A stretch of 64,000 bases of DNA from Ottowia thiooxydans_A (GTDB lineage: Bacteria > Pseudomonadota > Gammaproteobacteria > Burkholderiales > Burkholderiaceae_C). Position 1 is the first letter of the stretch. Each line of letters opens with the position of its first letter. Shown in pieces: positions 43,811 to 51,576 of this stretch. The DNA is taken from the NCBI RefSeq assembly GCF_040548795.1, contig NZ_JBEPSH010000010.1, positions 1-64,000 of the forward strand, read 5' to 3'. Under the pieces are notes generated by a model, which saw nothing but the letters and a program-made list of their open reading frames with translations, searched no databases and was not told where the DNA came from. The translations under genes were made by a program, and so were the position numbers.

Positions 43811-44692
43811 ATGGAAAAACGAGTTCGTTTCAAGTCTGCATGGCTGCCGTGGTTGCTGGTCGCGCCGCAAATGGCGGTGGTGCTGGTGTTTTTTTTCTGG
43901 CCTGCTTCTCAGGCGCTCTACCAGAGCCTATTGCAGGAAGACGCCTTCGGCACCAGTCGGGAGTTCGTGGGACTGGCCAACTTCGAGCGGCTCTTCAATG
44001 ACCCCAGCTACCTGAACTCATTCAAGATCACAGCGGTGTTTTCAGTGCTGGTGGCGGTGCTGGGCATCAGTGTGGCGCTGCTGCTCGCGGTGATGGCCAA
44101 CCGGGTCGTTCGCGGAGCTTCAGTTTACAAAACCCTGCTGATATGGCCCTATGCGGTGGCACCCGTGGTGGCGGGCGTTCTTTGGTTGATGATGTTCGCG
44201 TCCCCCTGGGGCGTGATTTCCTATGCACTGAAGGCCATGGGGCTGGAGTGGAACCACCTGCTCAATCCCAACCATGCCATGTCACTCATTGTGATTGCCG
44301 CCGTCTGGAAGCAGATCTCCTACAACTTCCTGTTTTTCCTGGCGGGCCTGCAATCCATTCCCAACGCGGTAATTGAAGCGGCCACCATTGACGGCGCCAC
44401 GCCCTGGCGGCGATTCTGGACCATTGTGTTCCCTCTTCTCTCGCCCACCACGTTCTTCCTGCTTGTGATGAACGTGATCTACGCATTCTTTGAAACCTTT
44501 GCCATCGTGGATGCGGCCACCCACGGTGGTCCGGGCAAGGACACCTCCATCCTGGTCTACCGGGTTTATTACGACGGTTTCAAAGCGCTCGACATGGGCG
44601 GCTCTGCAGCCCAATCCGTGGTCCTGATGGCGATTGTCATCCTGCTCACGGTATTTCAGTTCCGCTTCGTCGAGAAGAAAGTGCAGTACTGA
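43811..44692 (+). CDS. ugpA: Glycerol-3-phosphate ABC transporter permease UgpA
   Basis: This 293-residue inner-membrane permease has six hydrophobic helices. The conserved binding-protein-dependent transport motif EAATIDGATPWRRFWTIVFP lies in the loop after the fourth helix. The N-terminal KRVRFKSAWLPWLLVAPQM and the GPGKDTSILVYRVYYDGFKALDMG region are typical of UgpA. ATG at 43811 is preferred over a TTG two codons upstream. It is followed 2 bp later by ugpE. Confidence 0.95.
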   Translation: MEKRVRFKSAWLPWLLVAPQMAVVLVFFFWPASQALYQSLLQEDAFGTSREFVGLANFERLFNDPSYLNSFKITAVFSVLVAVLGISVALLLAVMANRVVRGASVYKTLLIWPYAVAPVVAGVLWLMMFASPWGVISYALKAMGLEWNHLLNPNHAMSLIVIAAVWKQISYNFLFFLAGLQSIPNAVIEAATIDGATPWRRFWTIVFPLLSPTTFFLLVMNVIYAFFETFAIVDAATHGGPGKDTSILVYRVYYDGFKALDMGGSAAQSVVLMAIVILLTVFQFRFVEKKVQY

Positions 44693-44694
44693 TC

Positions 44695-45552
44695 ATGATG
44701 ATTGAACGCCGCCCCGTGCTGGACGCCGTGGCCCATGCTGTGCTGATCCTGGGCGTGGCCATCGTGGCCTTTCCCGTGCTCGTGGCCCTGATCATGTCCA
44801 CGCAAACAGCCGAGCAGATCGCTGGCAGCTACCCGCTGTCCCTGGTTCCGGGCAGCAACTTTGCCTATACCTACAAGCTCGCCCTGCTGGGCGGAAAGAC
44901 GGCCAACGGCGCGACCATTGCCGCTGGCTGGCCCATGCTCTGGGTGAGTTTTGTGACCGCCATGGTCATTGCACTGGGCAAGATCGCTATTTCCTTGCTG
45001 TCGGCATTTGCGCTGGTTTACTTTCGCTTCCCTTTCCGTGGGCTGATGTTCTGGATGATTTTCATCACCTTGATGCTGCCCGTGGAAGTGCGTATCGGTC
45101 CGACCTATGAAGTCATCTCGGACCTGAAAATGCTCAACAGCTACGCAGGCCTGACAGTGCCCTTGATCGCTTCAGCCACCGCCACCTTCCTTTTCCGTCA
45201 ATTTTTTCTGACGGTGCCCGATGAACTGGCGGAGGCCGCACGCATCGACGGCGCCGGACCTATGCGCTTTTTCAAGGACATCCTGCTGCCCCTGTCAAAA
45301 ACCAGCATGGCAGCGCTGTTCGTGATCCAGTTCATCTACGGCTGGAACCAATATCTCTGGCCCCTCATAGTGACCACCAGCGAAGACATGTATCCCATCG
45401 TTCTGGGCATCAAGCGGGCTATCTTTGGCGAAATCTATGTTGAATGGAACGTCGTCATGGCGACGGCCATCCTGGCCATGCTGCCCCCGGCCCTGGTGGT
45501 GATCCTGATGCAAAAATGGTTCGTGAAGGGCCTTGTCGACACCGAGAAATGA
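44695..45552 (+). CDS. ugpE: Glycerol-3-phosphate ABC transporter permease UgpE
   Basis: This 285-residue permease is the partner of UgpA. It has six membrane helices and the EAARIDGAGPMRFFKDILLP coupling motif. Further UgpE-like segments are IMSTQTAEQIAGSYPLSLVPG and FIYGWNQYLWPLIVTT. The start is either 44695 or the next ATG codon. It begins 2 bp after ugpA, so the two are co-translated. Confidence 0.95.
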   Translation: MMIERRPVLDAVAHAVLILGVAIVAFPVLVALIMSTQTAEQIAGSYPLSLVPGSNFAYTYKLALLGGKTANGATIAAGWPMLWVSFVTAMVIALGKIAISLLSAFALVYFRFPFRGLMFWMIFITLMLPVEVRIGPTYEVISDLKMLNSYAGLTVPLIASATATFLFRQFFLTVPDELAEAARIDGAGPMRFFKDILLPLSKTSMAALFVIQFIYGWNQYLWPLIVTTSEDMYPIVLGIKRAIFGEIYVEWNVVMATAILAMLPPALVVILMQKWFVKGLVDTEK

Positions 45553-45619
45553 CACGCAGCCACCCCGGTCAGCCGACCCCGGCCGATGGCTTTAACCCCG
45601 CATAACGAACAACACCAAC

Positions 45620-46642
45620 ATGGCTTCCATCGAATTCAACAACGTCATCAAGCGCTACGGCATAGGACCGAAGGCCAACCAGGTCATCCATGGCGTCAAC
45701 GCGGGGGTCCAGGATGGTGAATTCGTGGTCATCGTCGGCCCTTCGGGCTGCGGTAAATCCACCCTGCTGCGAATGGTCGCAGGGCTGGAAGAAATCTCTG
45801 ACGGCACCATCAGCATCGGCAACCGCGTGGTGAACAACCTGGAGCCTGCCGAGCGCGATATCGCCATGGTGTTTCAGAACTATGCGCTCTACCCCCACAT
45901 GACCGTGTTCGACAACATGGCCTACGGGTTGAAGATCAAGAAGGTGCCGGTCGATGAAATCAAGGCCCGGGTCGACAAGGCCGCCGGCATTCTGGAGCTC
46001 GGTGCACTGCTGCAACGCAAGCCCCGCGAGCTGTCTGGGGGCCAGCGACAACGCGTGGCCATGGGACGGGCTATCGTGCGACAGCCGCAGGTGTTTCTTT
46101 TCGATGAACCGCTCTCCAACCTGGACGCCAAACTGCGCGCCCATACGCGGCTTGAGATCGAAAAGCTGCACCGTGAGCTGGGCATCACCAGCTTGTTCGT
46201 GACGCACGATCAGGTGGAAGCCATGACCCTGGCTCAGCGGATGATGGTAATGAATGCTGGGCGCATGGAGCAGTTTGGTACGCCTGAAGAGGTCTATCAC
46301 AGGCCCGCCACTGCGTTCGTGGCCACCTTTATTGGCTCGCCGCCCATGAACCTGCTCAAAGGCGTGGAAGGCGTGCGCGATGGCGTGTTGCTGGGCATTC
46401 GGCCTGAGCACTTGCGTGTGGTCGATTCTGGCGGCTGGCAAGTCGTCGTGGAAACGGTAGAAATGCTGGGAGCTGAGCGCCTGGTCTATGGCCACATGGG
46501 AGGCGAGCAGGGCCCGCTGACCATTTTGCGCATGCATGAGACCGAGATGCCACCCGCGATCGGACAAACGCTGAATGTCGTGCCGCTGGAGGACCGCATT
46601 CATGGTTTTGATGAAGCCACCGGCAACCGGATCGAGCAATAG
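45620..46642 (+). CDS. ugpC: Glycerol-3-phosphate ABC transporter ATPase UgpC
   Basis: This 340-residue ATPase is of the MalK/UgpC class. It shows Walker A VGPSGCGKSTLLRMVAG, Q-loop VFQNYALYPHMTV, signature LSGGQRQRVAMGRA and Walker B FLFDEPLSNLDAKLR. A C-terminal TOBE/MalK-like regulatory domain follows (LGIRPEHLRVV ... LTILRMHETEMPPAIG). It energises uptake through UgpAE. In E. coli this subunit is inhibited by phosphate; whether that holds here is unknown. Confidence 0.95.
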   Translation: MASIEFNNVIKRYGIGPKANQVIHGVNAGVQDGEFVVIVGPSGCGKSTLLRMVAGLEEISDGTISIGNRVVNNLEPAERDIAMVFQNYALYPHMTVFDNMAYGLKIKKVPVDEIKARVDKAAGILELGALLQRKPRELSGGQRQRVAMGRAIVRQPQVFLFDEPLSNLDAKLRAHTRLEIEKLHRELGITSLFVTHDQVEAMTLAQRMMVMNAGRMEQFGTPEEVYHRPATAFVATFIGSPPMNLLKGVEGVRDGVLLGIRPEHLRVVDSGGWQVVVETVEMLGAERLVYGHMGGEQGPLTILRMHETEMPPAIGQTLNVVPLEDRIHGFDEATGNRIEQ

Positions 46643-46704
46643 CCCCAGTCTGGTTGTTTGGTCACCGGTGAGCCAATAATCCGCTAAAACCAGGCGAGGT
46701 GAGC

Positions 46705-47520
46705 ATGGACGCTGCGCCCTCGTCGGCTGACCGGCCCCGCCCGTTTGGAGCTGCCCCTCGACCTGCCCCTGCCGTACATCCCATGACCGCTGACTGGCCC
46801 TACCCCTTCTGGATTGCGCACCGCGGCGCGGGCAAATTAGCCCCCGAAAACACCCTGGCGGCTTTTCGCCTGGGCGCACAACATGGCTGGCGCATGTTCG
46901 AATGCGACGCGAAATTGAGCGCCGATGGCGTGCCTTTTCTTCTGCACGACAGCACCTTGGATAGAACCACAAGCGGCCAAGGCACTGCAGGCGACTCCCC
47001 CTGGGGTGAGCTGTCCGGGCTCGACGCAGGCGGCTGGCATTCCAGAACCTTCGCCGGAGAGCCCCTTCCAACCCTTGAGAACGTTGCCCGCTGGTGCCTT
47101 GCCAACGGTCACTTCCTGGACATTGAGATCAAACCCACGCCCGGTCAAGAAGAGCGCACGGGCCAAGTGGTCGCAGCGCTGGCAGCCCGTCTCTGGGCCA
47201 AGGCTGCCACCCCCCCGTTTCTGACTTCATTCCGGCCAGAGGCTCTTGCCGGAGCGATGAAAGCAGCGCCGGACTTGCCGCGCGGCTTGCTGCTGGACAC
47301 CTTGTGGGGAGGCTGGGCAGACCATGCTCAGAATCTAGAATGCGCGGCCATCATCTGCCAACACGAACTCTGGGGAGAAGCCTTGGTGGCGCGCGTCAAG
47401 GCCATGGGCATGCGCTGCCTCTCCTACACAGTCAATGATGAAGTGGCCGCCAAACGCTTGATCGCCTTGGGAACAGACGGCATAGTGAGCGACCGGGTGG
47501 ACCTGTTCGTTCCGGACTAG
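46705..47520 (+). CDS. ugpQ: Glycerophosphodiester phosphodiesterase UgpQ
   Basis: This 271-residue enzyme hydrolyses glycerophosphodiesters to glycerol-3-phosphate and an alcohol. Catalytic motifs are WIAHRGAGKLAPENTLAAF (His-Arg and Glu-Asn) and LLHDSTLDRTTSGQG. The C-terminal CLSYTVNDEVAAKRLIALG and GIVSDRVDLF motifs are present. It lacks a signal peptide, as in cytoplasmic UgpQ. An N-terminal Pro/Ala-rich stretch of about 25 residues precedes the domain, so an internal ATG at 46783 is a possible start. It is the last gene of the ugp cluster. Confidence 0.93.
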   Translation: MDAAPSSADRPRPFGAAPRPAPAVHPMTADWPYPFWIAHRGAGKLAPENTLAAFRLGAQHGWRMFECDAKLSADGVPFLLHDSTLDRTTSGQGTAGDSPWGELSGLDAGGWHSRTFAGEPLPTLENVARWCLANGHFLDIEIKPTPGQEERTGQVVAALAARLWAKAATPPFLTSFRPEALAGAMKAAPDLPRGLLLDTLWGGWADHAQNLECAAIICQHELWGEALVARVKAMGMRCLSYTVNDEVAAKRLIALGTDGIVSDRVDLFVPD

Positions 47521-47536
47521 GGCGTGCGAAGACGCG

Positions 47537-47800
47537 CTACCCGAGCGCCCATTGGCTGGTCGCCACCATCAGCACCAGCGCGGCATAGGTCCACATCCGC
47601 CCGTCGTGGCCAGTGATCACCAATCCGGCCACGCACACTGCCAAGCCGACCGCGAAATTGATCGCAAACTGCCGAGAAATCCCCCGGGTAGAAAGCTTGG
47701 TCTTCATGAACAGTCTGGCCAGCAAAGTGACACCCAGCGCCACAAAAAGGGCGGGCGCCATGAAGCCGGCAGCGTGCAGAATCAGGTCAATGACATTCAT
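47537..47800 (-). CDS. Small integral membrane protein, 87 residues
   Basis: This small protein has three hydrophobic segments (LILHAAGFMAPALFVALGVTLL, INFAVGLAVCVAGLVI and TYAALVLMVATSQWALG) joined by a basic loop. It resembles small conserved inner-membrane proteins often annotated as hypothetical next to hemA in Comamonadaceae. Function unknown. Start at 47800 (MNVIDLIL) is preferred because the hydrophobic segment begins there; a longer frame would overlap the hemA start. It is divergent from hemA and convergent with ugpQ. Confidence 0.7.
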   Translation of the reverse strand: MNVIDLILHAAGFMAPALFVALGVTLLARLFMKTKLSTRGISRQFAINFAVGLAVCVAGLVITGHDGRMWTYAALVLMVATSQWALG

Positions 47801-47859
47801 ATTCTTGATGTTGATCAAGCCCTCTCGCAATAGAAAAGCAAGAGTGCCGCCACAAATTT

Positions 47860-47865
47860 TATAAT
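47860..47865 (+). promoter_or_regulatory. Candidate -10 box of hemA
   Basis: A perfect TATAAT ends 7 bp before the hemA ATG and there is no ribosome-binding sequence between. If used, transcription would start at or next to the ATG. No good -35 hexamer is visible at the usual spacing. Confidence 0.45.
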
Positions 47866-47872
47866 CGCACCC

Positions 47873-49156
47873 ATGGCCGTATGGGCACTTGGACTTAATC
47901 ACAACACCGCGCCGCTAGATCTGCGCGGTCGTTTCGCGTTCGCGCTCGATCAACTGGCCCCTGCACTCACGGGCCTGCGGCACTCGCACAGCCGTCATCC
48001 AGAAGCGGCCATCCTCTCCACTTGCAACCGTACAGAGGTCTACTGTGCCAGCGAGCGGGTGCAAATTGATCATACGTTGGGGTGGCTGGCCCAGGCCGGC
48101 AATGTGTCTGCTGAGGCGTTGCGTGACCATACCTATGTATTGGAAAACGGCCACGCCGCGCGCCACGCCTTCCGGGTGGCCAGCGGGCTCGACTCCATGG
48201 TCCTGGGAGAACCGCAGATCCTGGGGCAGATGAAAAGCGCGGTGCGCGCTGCCGAGAACGCTGGCGCACTGGGTACCACCCTGAACCAGCTGTTCCAACG
48301 CAGCTTCTCGGTTGCGAAACAAGTCAGAAGCTCGACTGAGATCGGCGCTCACAGCATCAGCATGGCCGCAGCGGCCGTGCGCCTGGCCGGCAACCTGTTC
48401 GAAGACATGCGGCAGGTCAAGATCTTGTTTGTGGGCGCAGGCGAAATGATTGAGTTGGCGGCCACTCACTTCGCTGCCAAGCAGCCAAAATCCATGGCTA
48501 TTGCCAACCGCACATTGGAGCGGGGAGAAAAACTGGCCACGCGCATGGGGGCTGAAGTCATGCGTTTGGCCGATCTTCCCGATCGCCTTCATGAGTTCGA
48601 TGCCGTCATCAGTTGCACAGCCAGCACCCTGCCCATCATCGGCCTGGGGGCCATAGAACGCGCGCTGAAAAAGCGCCGCCATCGGCCCATTTTCATGGTC
48701 GACTTGGCCGTGCCCCGCGATATAGAACCTGAAGTTCGGGATCTGGACGACGTTTACCTCTACACCGTGGACGATCTGGCCCAAGTCGTTCAAACCGGGC
48801 AAGCCAACCGCCAGGCAGCCGTGGCTCAGGCTGAAGCCATCATTGATGCCGGCGTGCAAAGCTTCATGCATTGGGTCGATCAGCGCGATCCAGCGGCGGG
48901 CATCGTCCCCTTGATCCGTCAACTCAACGACCAGACGGACGAGTGGCGCGCGCTCGAACTCGATCGCGCCCGCAGGCGTCTTGCCAAGGGTGAGGACCTT
49001 GAGGAAGTGCTTGAGGCCTTCAGCCGTGGCCTGACGCAGAAAATGCTCCATGGCGCGATGGCCGAATTGCGTTCGGCAGATCCAGAACATAGAGAGCAGA
49101 CCTCTCAGGCTATCACGCGCCTGTTTCTGCGCTCACAAAGCTCCTCCAGCCGCTAA
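47873..49156 (+). CDS. hemA: Glutamyl-tRNA reductase
   Basis: This 427-residue enzyme reduces glutamyl-tRNA to glutamate-1-semialdehyde, the first committed step of tetrapyrrole synthesis. The catalytic Cys is at residue 51 (ILSTCNRTEVYC). Other motifs are GLNHNTAPLDLRGR at the N-terminus, GLDSMVLGEPQILGQMKSA, the NADPH-binding LFVGAGEMIELAATHF and the VDLAVPRDIEPEV segment. The C-terminal dimerisation helices are complete. In related bacteria prfA normally follows directly; here a pilin operon intervenes. Confidence 0.97.
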   Translation: MAVWALGLNHNTAPLDLRGRFAFALDQLAPALTGLRHSHSRHPEAAILSTCNRTEVYCASERVQIDHTLGWLAQAGNVSAEALRDHTYVLENGHAARHAFRVASGLDSMVLGEPQILGQMKSAVRAAENAGALGTTLNQLFQRSFSVAKQVRSSTEIGAHSISMAAAAVRLAGNLFEDMRQVKILFVGAGEMIELAATHFAAKQPKSMAIANRTLERGEKLATRMGAEVMRLADLPDRLHEFDAVISCTASTLPIIGLGAIERALKKRRHRPIFMVDLAVPRDIEPEVRDLDDVYLYTVDDLAQVVQTGQANRQAAVAQAEAIIDAGVQSFMHWVDQRDPAAGIVPLIRQLNDQTDEWRALELDRARRRLAKGEDLEEVLEAFSRGLTQKMLHGAMAELRSADPEHREQTSQAITRLFLRSQSSSSR

Positions 49157-49251
49157 ACCCGCCCAAGCCTTCGAAACCGTTCATCGGAGAATCTCTACCG
49201 CTTGGCGCGTTCCAGATGCCCAGGTGGAGGGCTCCAGGCAAACTTGCGGCT

Positions 49252-49887
49252 ATGAAAATCGGCCGCATTTCTGCGCAACGAGGCGTCACGCTACTGGAAG
49301 TTCTGGTGGCGCTGGTCATATTTGCTTTTGGCCTGCTCGCCGCGGCGGGCTTGCAGCTGTCCTCGCTGCAGGCGGCCCAGTACTCAGCCAACTCCGGTGT
49401 AGCCACCAGCATGGCGCGGGAGTATGGCGAATTGATGCAGATGGTGCCTTCTGGCGTCAAGGCCACCTTTAACGCTGAAAGCACCACCACCGACAGCCTT
49501 TTGTTCGACTCCAAGACGCTCGATATCAGTTCCCCAGATGCCAATGCCTGTGTCGGTACCGGGGCATCCTGTAACACCAATACCGATGACGGTATGAAGA
49601 AATTTGTCAATGCCATGCGCAATGACTGGGCAACGCGGGTGCAGTCGACTCAAATGCTTCCTGCAGGCCGGGCTGAAGTCTGCAGGGATTCTTCACCGCG
49701 CGACGCCTCCGGCAACCTCGAATGGGGAGGCTGTGATGAAGCGGGCGAAATGGTGATCGTCAAGATGGGCTGGCTGGGCAAGCCGTTGGCGGGCACCACC
49801 GACACCCCGCCCGACTGGATGACGGCGGATCGTCCCCGGTTTGCGATTTCAGTCATGGCCAACCTCAAGGACTATGTCGAAAATTAA
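49252..49887 (+). CDS. pilV: Type IV pilus minor pilin PilV
   Basis: This 211-residue minor pilin has the type III prepilin signal QRGVTLLEVLVALVIFAFGL followed by the PilV-typical LLAAAGLQLSSLQAAQYSAN. The globular part has four Cys (ACVGTGASCNTNT; VCRDSS; GGCDEAG) that may form disulfides. It primes pilus assembly together with PilW, PilX and FimT. ATG at 49252 begins the short leader. It is the first gene of the pilus operon, 95 bp after hemA, and overlaps pilW. Confidence 0.9.
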   Translation: MKIGRISAQRGVTLLEVLVALVIFAFGLLAAAGLQLSSLQAAQYSANSGVATSMAREYGELMQMVPSGVKATFNAESTTTDSLLFDSKTLDISSPDANACVGTGASCNTNTDDGMKKFVNAMRNDWATRVQSTQMLPAGRAEVCRDSSPRDASGNLEWGGCDEAGEMVIVKMGWLGKPLAGTTDTPPDWMTADRPRFAISVMANLKDYVEN

Positions 49888-50887
49888 GCTCAACCGCCTT
49901 CTGCGTGCAAGGCAAAGCTCACGCCAGCGCCACCGCGGTCTGACCCTGGTTGAGGTTCTGGTCGCCATCACGCTGATGCTGCTCATCACCGTGGCGACGG
50001 TCTCCTTGTACAGCGTGAATGCTTCCAGCAAGCGAACTGTCGACGGCTCTCAGCAATTGGACGATGTTGCACGTTTCGCTTTCCACCTGATAGGCGAAGC
50101 CGCAAGAAATGCCGGCTATGCCAACGTCGCGCTGCTGTCTCGCGGCATAGAAAGCGGTGGTGGCTTGGCCGTTCCAGGCGGAACCGTGAGCAACCTCTTC
50201 GATCTTTGCGAAACCACGGCCAACACCATACCTTGCCCCGTGCTGGGGTTCGACAATTCCACGGTCACCAGCTCCAACTTCGGCAGCAGGAATAGCAACG
50301 CACCAAATGCCAGCGACAGCCTGGGGATTCGGTTCTATGGGTCTGGAGCCGATGGACGCACAGGGAAACCTCTGGCGGATGGGACCATGCGCACCTGCAA
50401 TGGAACGGCGGTGGCAGCGTCCAGTCCAGGCATGCCCACGACGGTCGGGGAACTGGGCTTGAGTATTTTCTACGTAGACACCGACAGTAATGAGCCCAGT
50501 CTCTACTGCTACAGTGATCCGGGAACGGCGTCACGGGATAAGAATGCCATTGTGCGAGGTGTCGAGTCCATGCAGATCATGTATGGGGTCGATCTGTGCC
50601 TGCCTCTGGCCGATCCCGCCTGCTCACGTGACGGCGTTCCGGACCGCTGGGTGAGTGCGGCAGATGTCGGCGATGCCAATTGGCGCTTCGTCAAGGCCAT
50701 ACGGGTCGGCCTGGTCGTGAGAGGTGCGCCCGGAAGCGCTCAGGTTTCAAGCACAGCTGCCCTCTTTCCTTTGGGAGCGGATTTCAGCAACGGGAACACC
50801 GAAGCCGGGCTTAGCTTCACGCCCCCTGCGGATGGTCGTCTTCGCAGAACCTATGTCACGACTTTTTTGCTGCGCAACTCCGCATAA
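49874..50887 (+). CDS. pilW: Type IV pilus minor pilin PilW
   Basis: This 337-residue protein has the prepilin signal HRGLTLVEVLVAITLMLLIT and the PilW-like segment LDDVARFAFHLIGEAARNAGYAN, where a long helix carries an aromatic and basic pattern. The C-terminal domain contains AIRVGLVVRGAPGSAQV and ends RRTYVTTFLLRNSA, as in PilW. It overlaps the pilV end by 14 bp. It is longer than the PilW of Pseudomonas but within the range of betaproteobacterial members. Confidence 0.9.
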   Translation: MSKIKLNRLLRARQSSRQRHRGLTLVEVLVAITLMLLITVATVSLYSVNASSKRTVDGSQQLDDVARFAFHLIGEAARNAGYANVALLSRGIESGGGLAVPGGTVSNLFDLCETTANTIPCPVLGFDNSTVTSSNFGSRNSNAPNASDSLGIRFYGSGADGRTGKPLADGTMRTCNGTAVAASSPGMPTTVGELGLSIFYVDTDSNEPSLYCYSDPGTASRDKNAIVRGVESMQIMYGVDLCLPLADPACSRDGVPDRWVSAADVGDANWRFVKAIRVGLVVRGAPGSAQVSSTAALFPLGADFSNGNTEAGLSFTPPADGRLRRTYVTTFLLRNSA

Positions 50888-50902
50888 CCGCCCAGAACGA
50901 TC

Positions 50903-51565
50903 ATGAAGCCCCTCGCACATCCGACTCGGCAGCATGGCATCGCACTGGTTTTTGTGCTGCTCATGATGACCATTGCCATCACCGCCGCCCTCTTCAGTGC
51001 CCGTCTCACACTGCTGGGTGACAAGGCCTCCAGAAACGACCGAGATCGCCAGGTCGCATTTCAAGCTGCTGAACTGGCCCTGAACGACGCCGAGCTGGAC
51101 ATCATGGACGCAAATCTGCCTACCACCGTGACCGAGGCTCGCGGGTGCAAGTTCGGCAATCCCTCTTCCGGCCTCGTGGCCGAGCCAGGCTGTAGCAAGA
51201 GTTCATTCAGCCGCGGCTTTTGCGGTCTGGACGCATCCAAGATAACCCCAGTCTACAAGCAGATCAACTGGGAAGAAACTGACGACAGCAAACGGGCTTA
51301 CGTCAAATTCGGTGAATTCACAGGTCGAGCTTCCCAGCTCGCCACGGGCGCAGATGGCACGCCGGCACCTTCGCCTGCCAAGCCCCCCAAATACATCATC
51401 GTGCAAACGCCAGCGGCCCCTCAGATCATGCTGGGAAGTTCCAAAACCTTCAAAGTGGAAGCTGCCTACAAGGTCTACGCCATGGGATATGGTGTGGATG
51501 GGAATACCAAGGTGATGCTGGAGGGCGAAATCTACAAGCCCATGCTGGAGAAAAAATGCGGCTGA
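50903..51565 (+). CDS. pilX: Type IV pilus minor pilin PilX
   Basis: This 220-residue protein has the PilX-type N-terminus RQHGIALVFVLLMMTIAITAAL, which lacks the usual Glu5 of pilins, followed by RDRQVAFQAAELALNDAELD. That helix with paired Ala and Glu is diagnostic of PilX. Cys residues occur in the globular part (GCKFGN, GCSKSS, FCGLDAS, KKCG). It precedes pilY1 and overlaps the candidate start region of that gene. Confidence 0.88.
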   Translation: MKPLAHPTRQHGIALVFVLLMMTIAITAALFSARLTLLGDKASRNDRDRQVAFQAAELALNDAELDIMDANLPTTVTEARGCKFGNPSSGLVAEPGCSKSSFSRGFCGLDASKITPVYKQINWEETDDSKRAYVKFGEFTGRASQLATGADGTPAPSPAKPPKYIIVQTPAAPQIMLGSSKTFKVEAAYKVYAMGYGVDGNTKVMLEGEIYKPMLEKKCG

Positions 51566-51576
51566 AGGACTACTCC

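Noticed and set aside
43501..43833. Minus-strand frame of 110 codons in the ugpB-ugpA gap
   Set aside because: No domain, no ribosome site, and it runs into the ugpA start; more likely part of a dispersed intergenic repeat.
45569..47071. Minus-strand open frame of 500 codons across ugpC and ugpQ
   Set aside because: Spans two well-supported genes on the opposite strand and has no recognisable domain.
47915..49090. Minus-strand open frame of 391 codons inside hemA
   Set aside because: Antisense shadow of a conserved enzyme.
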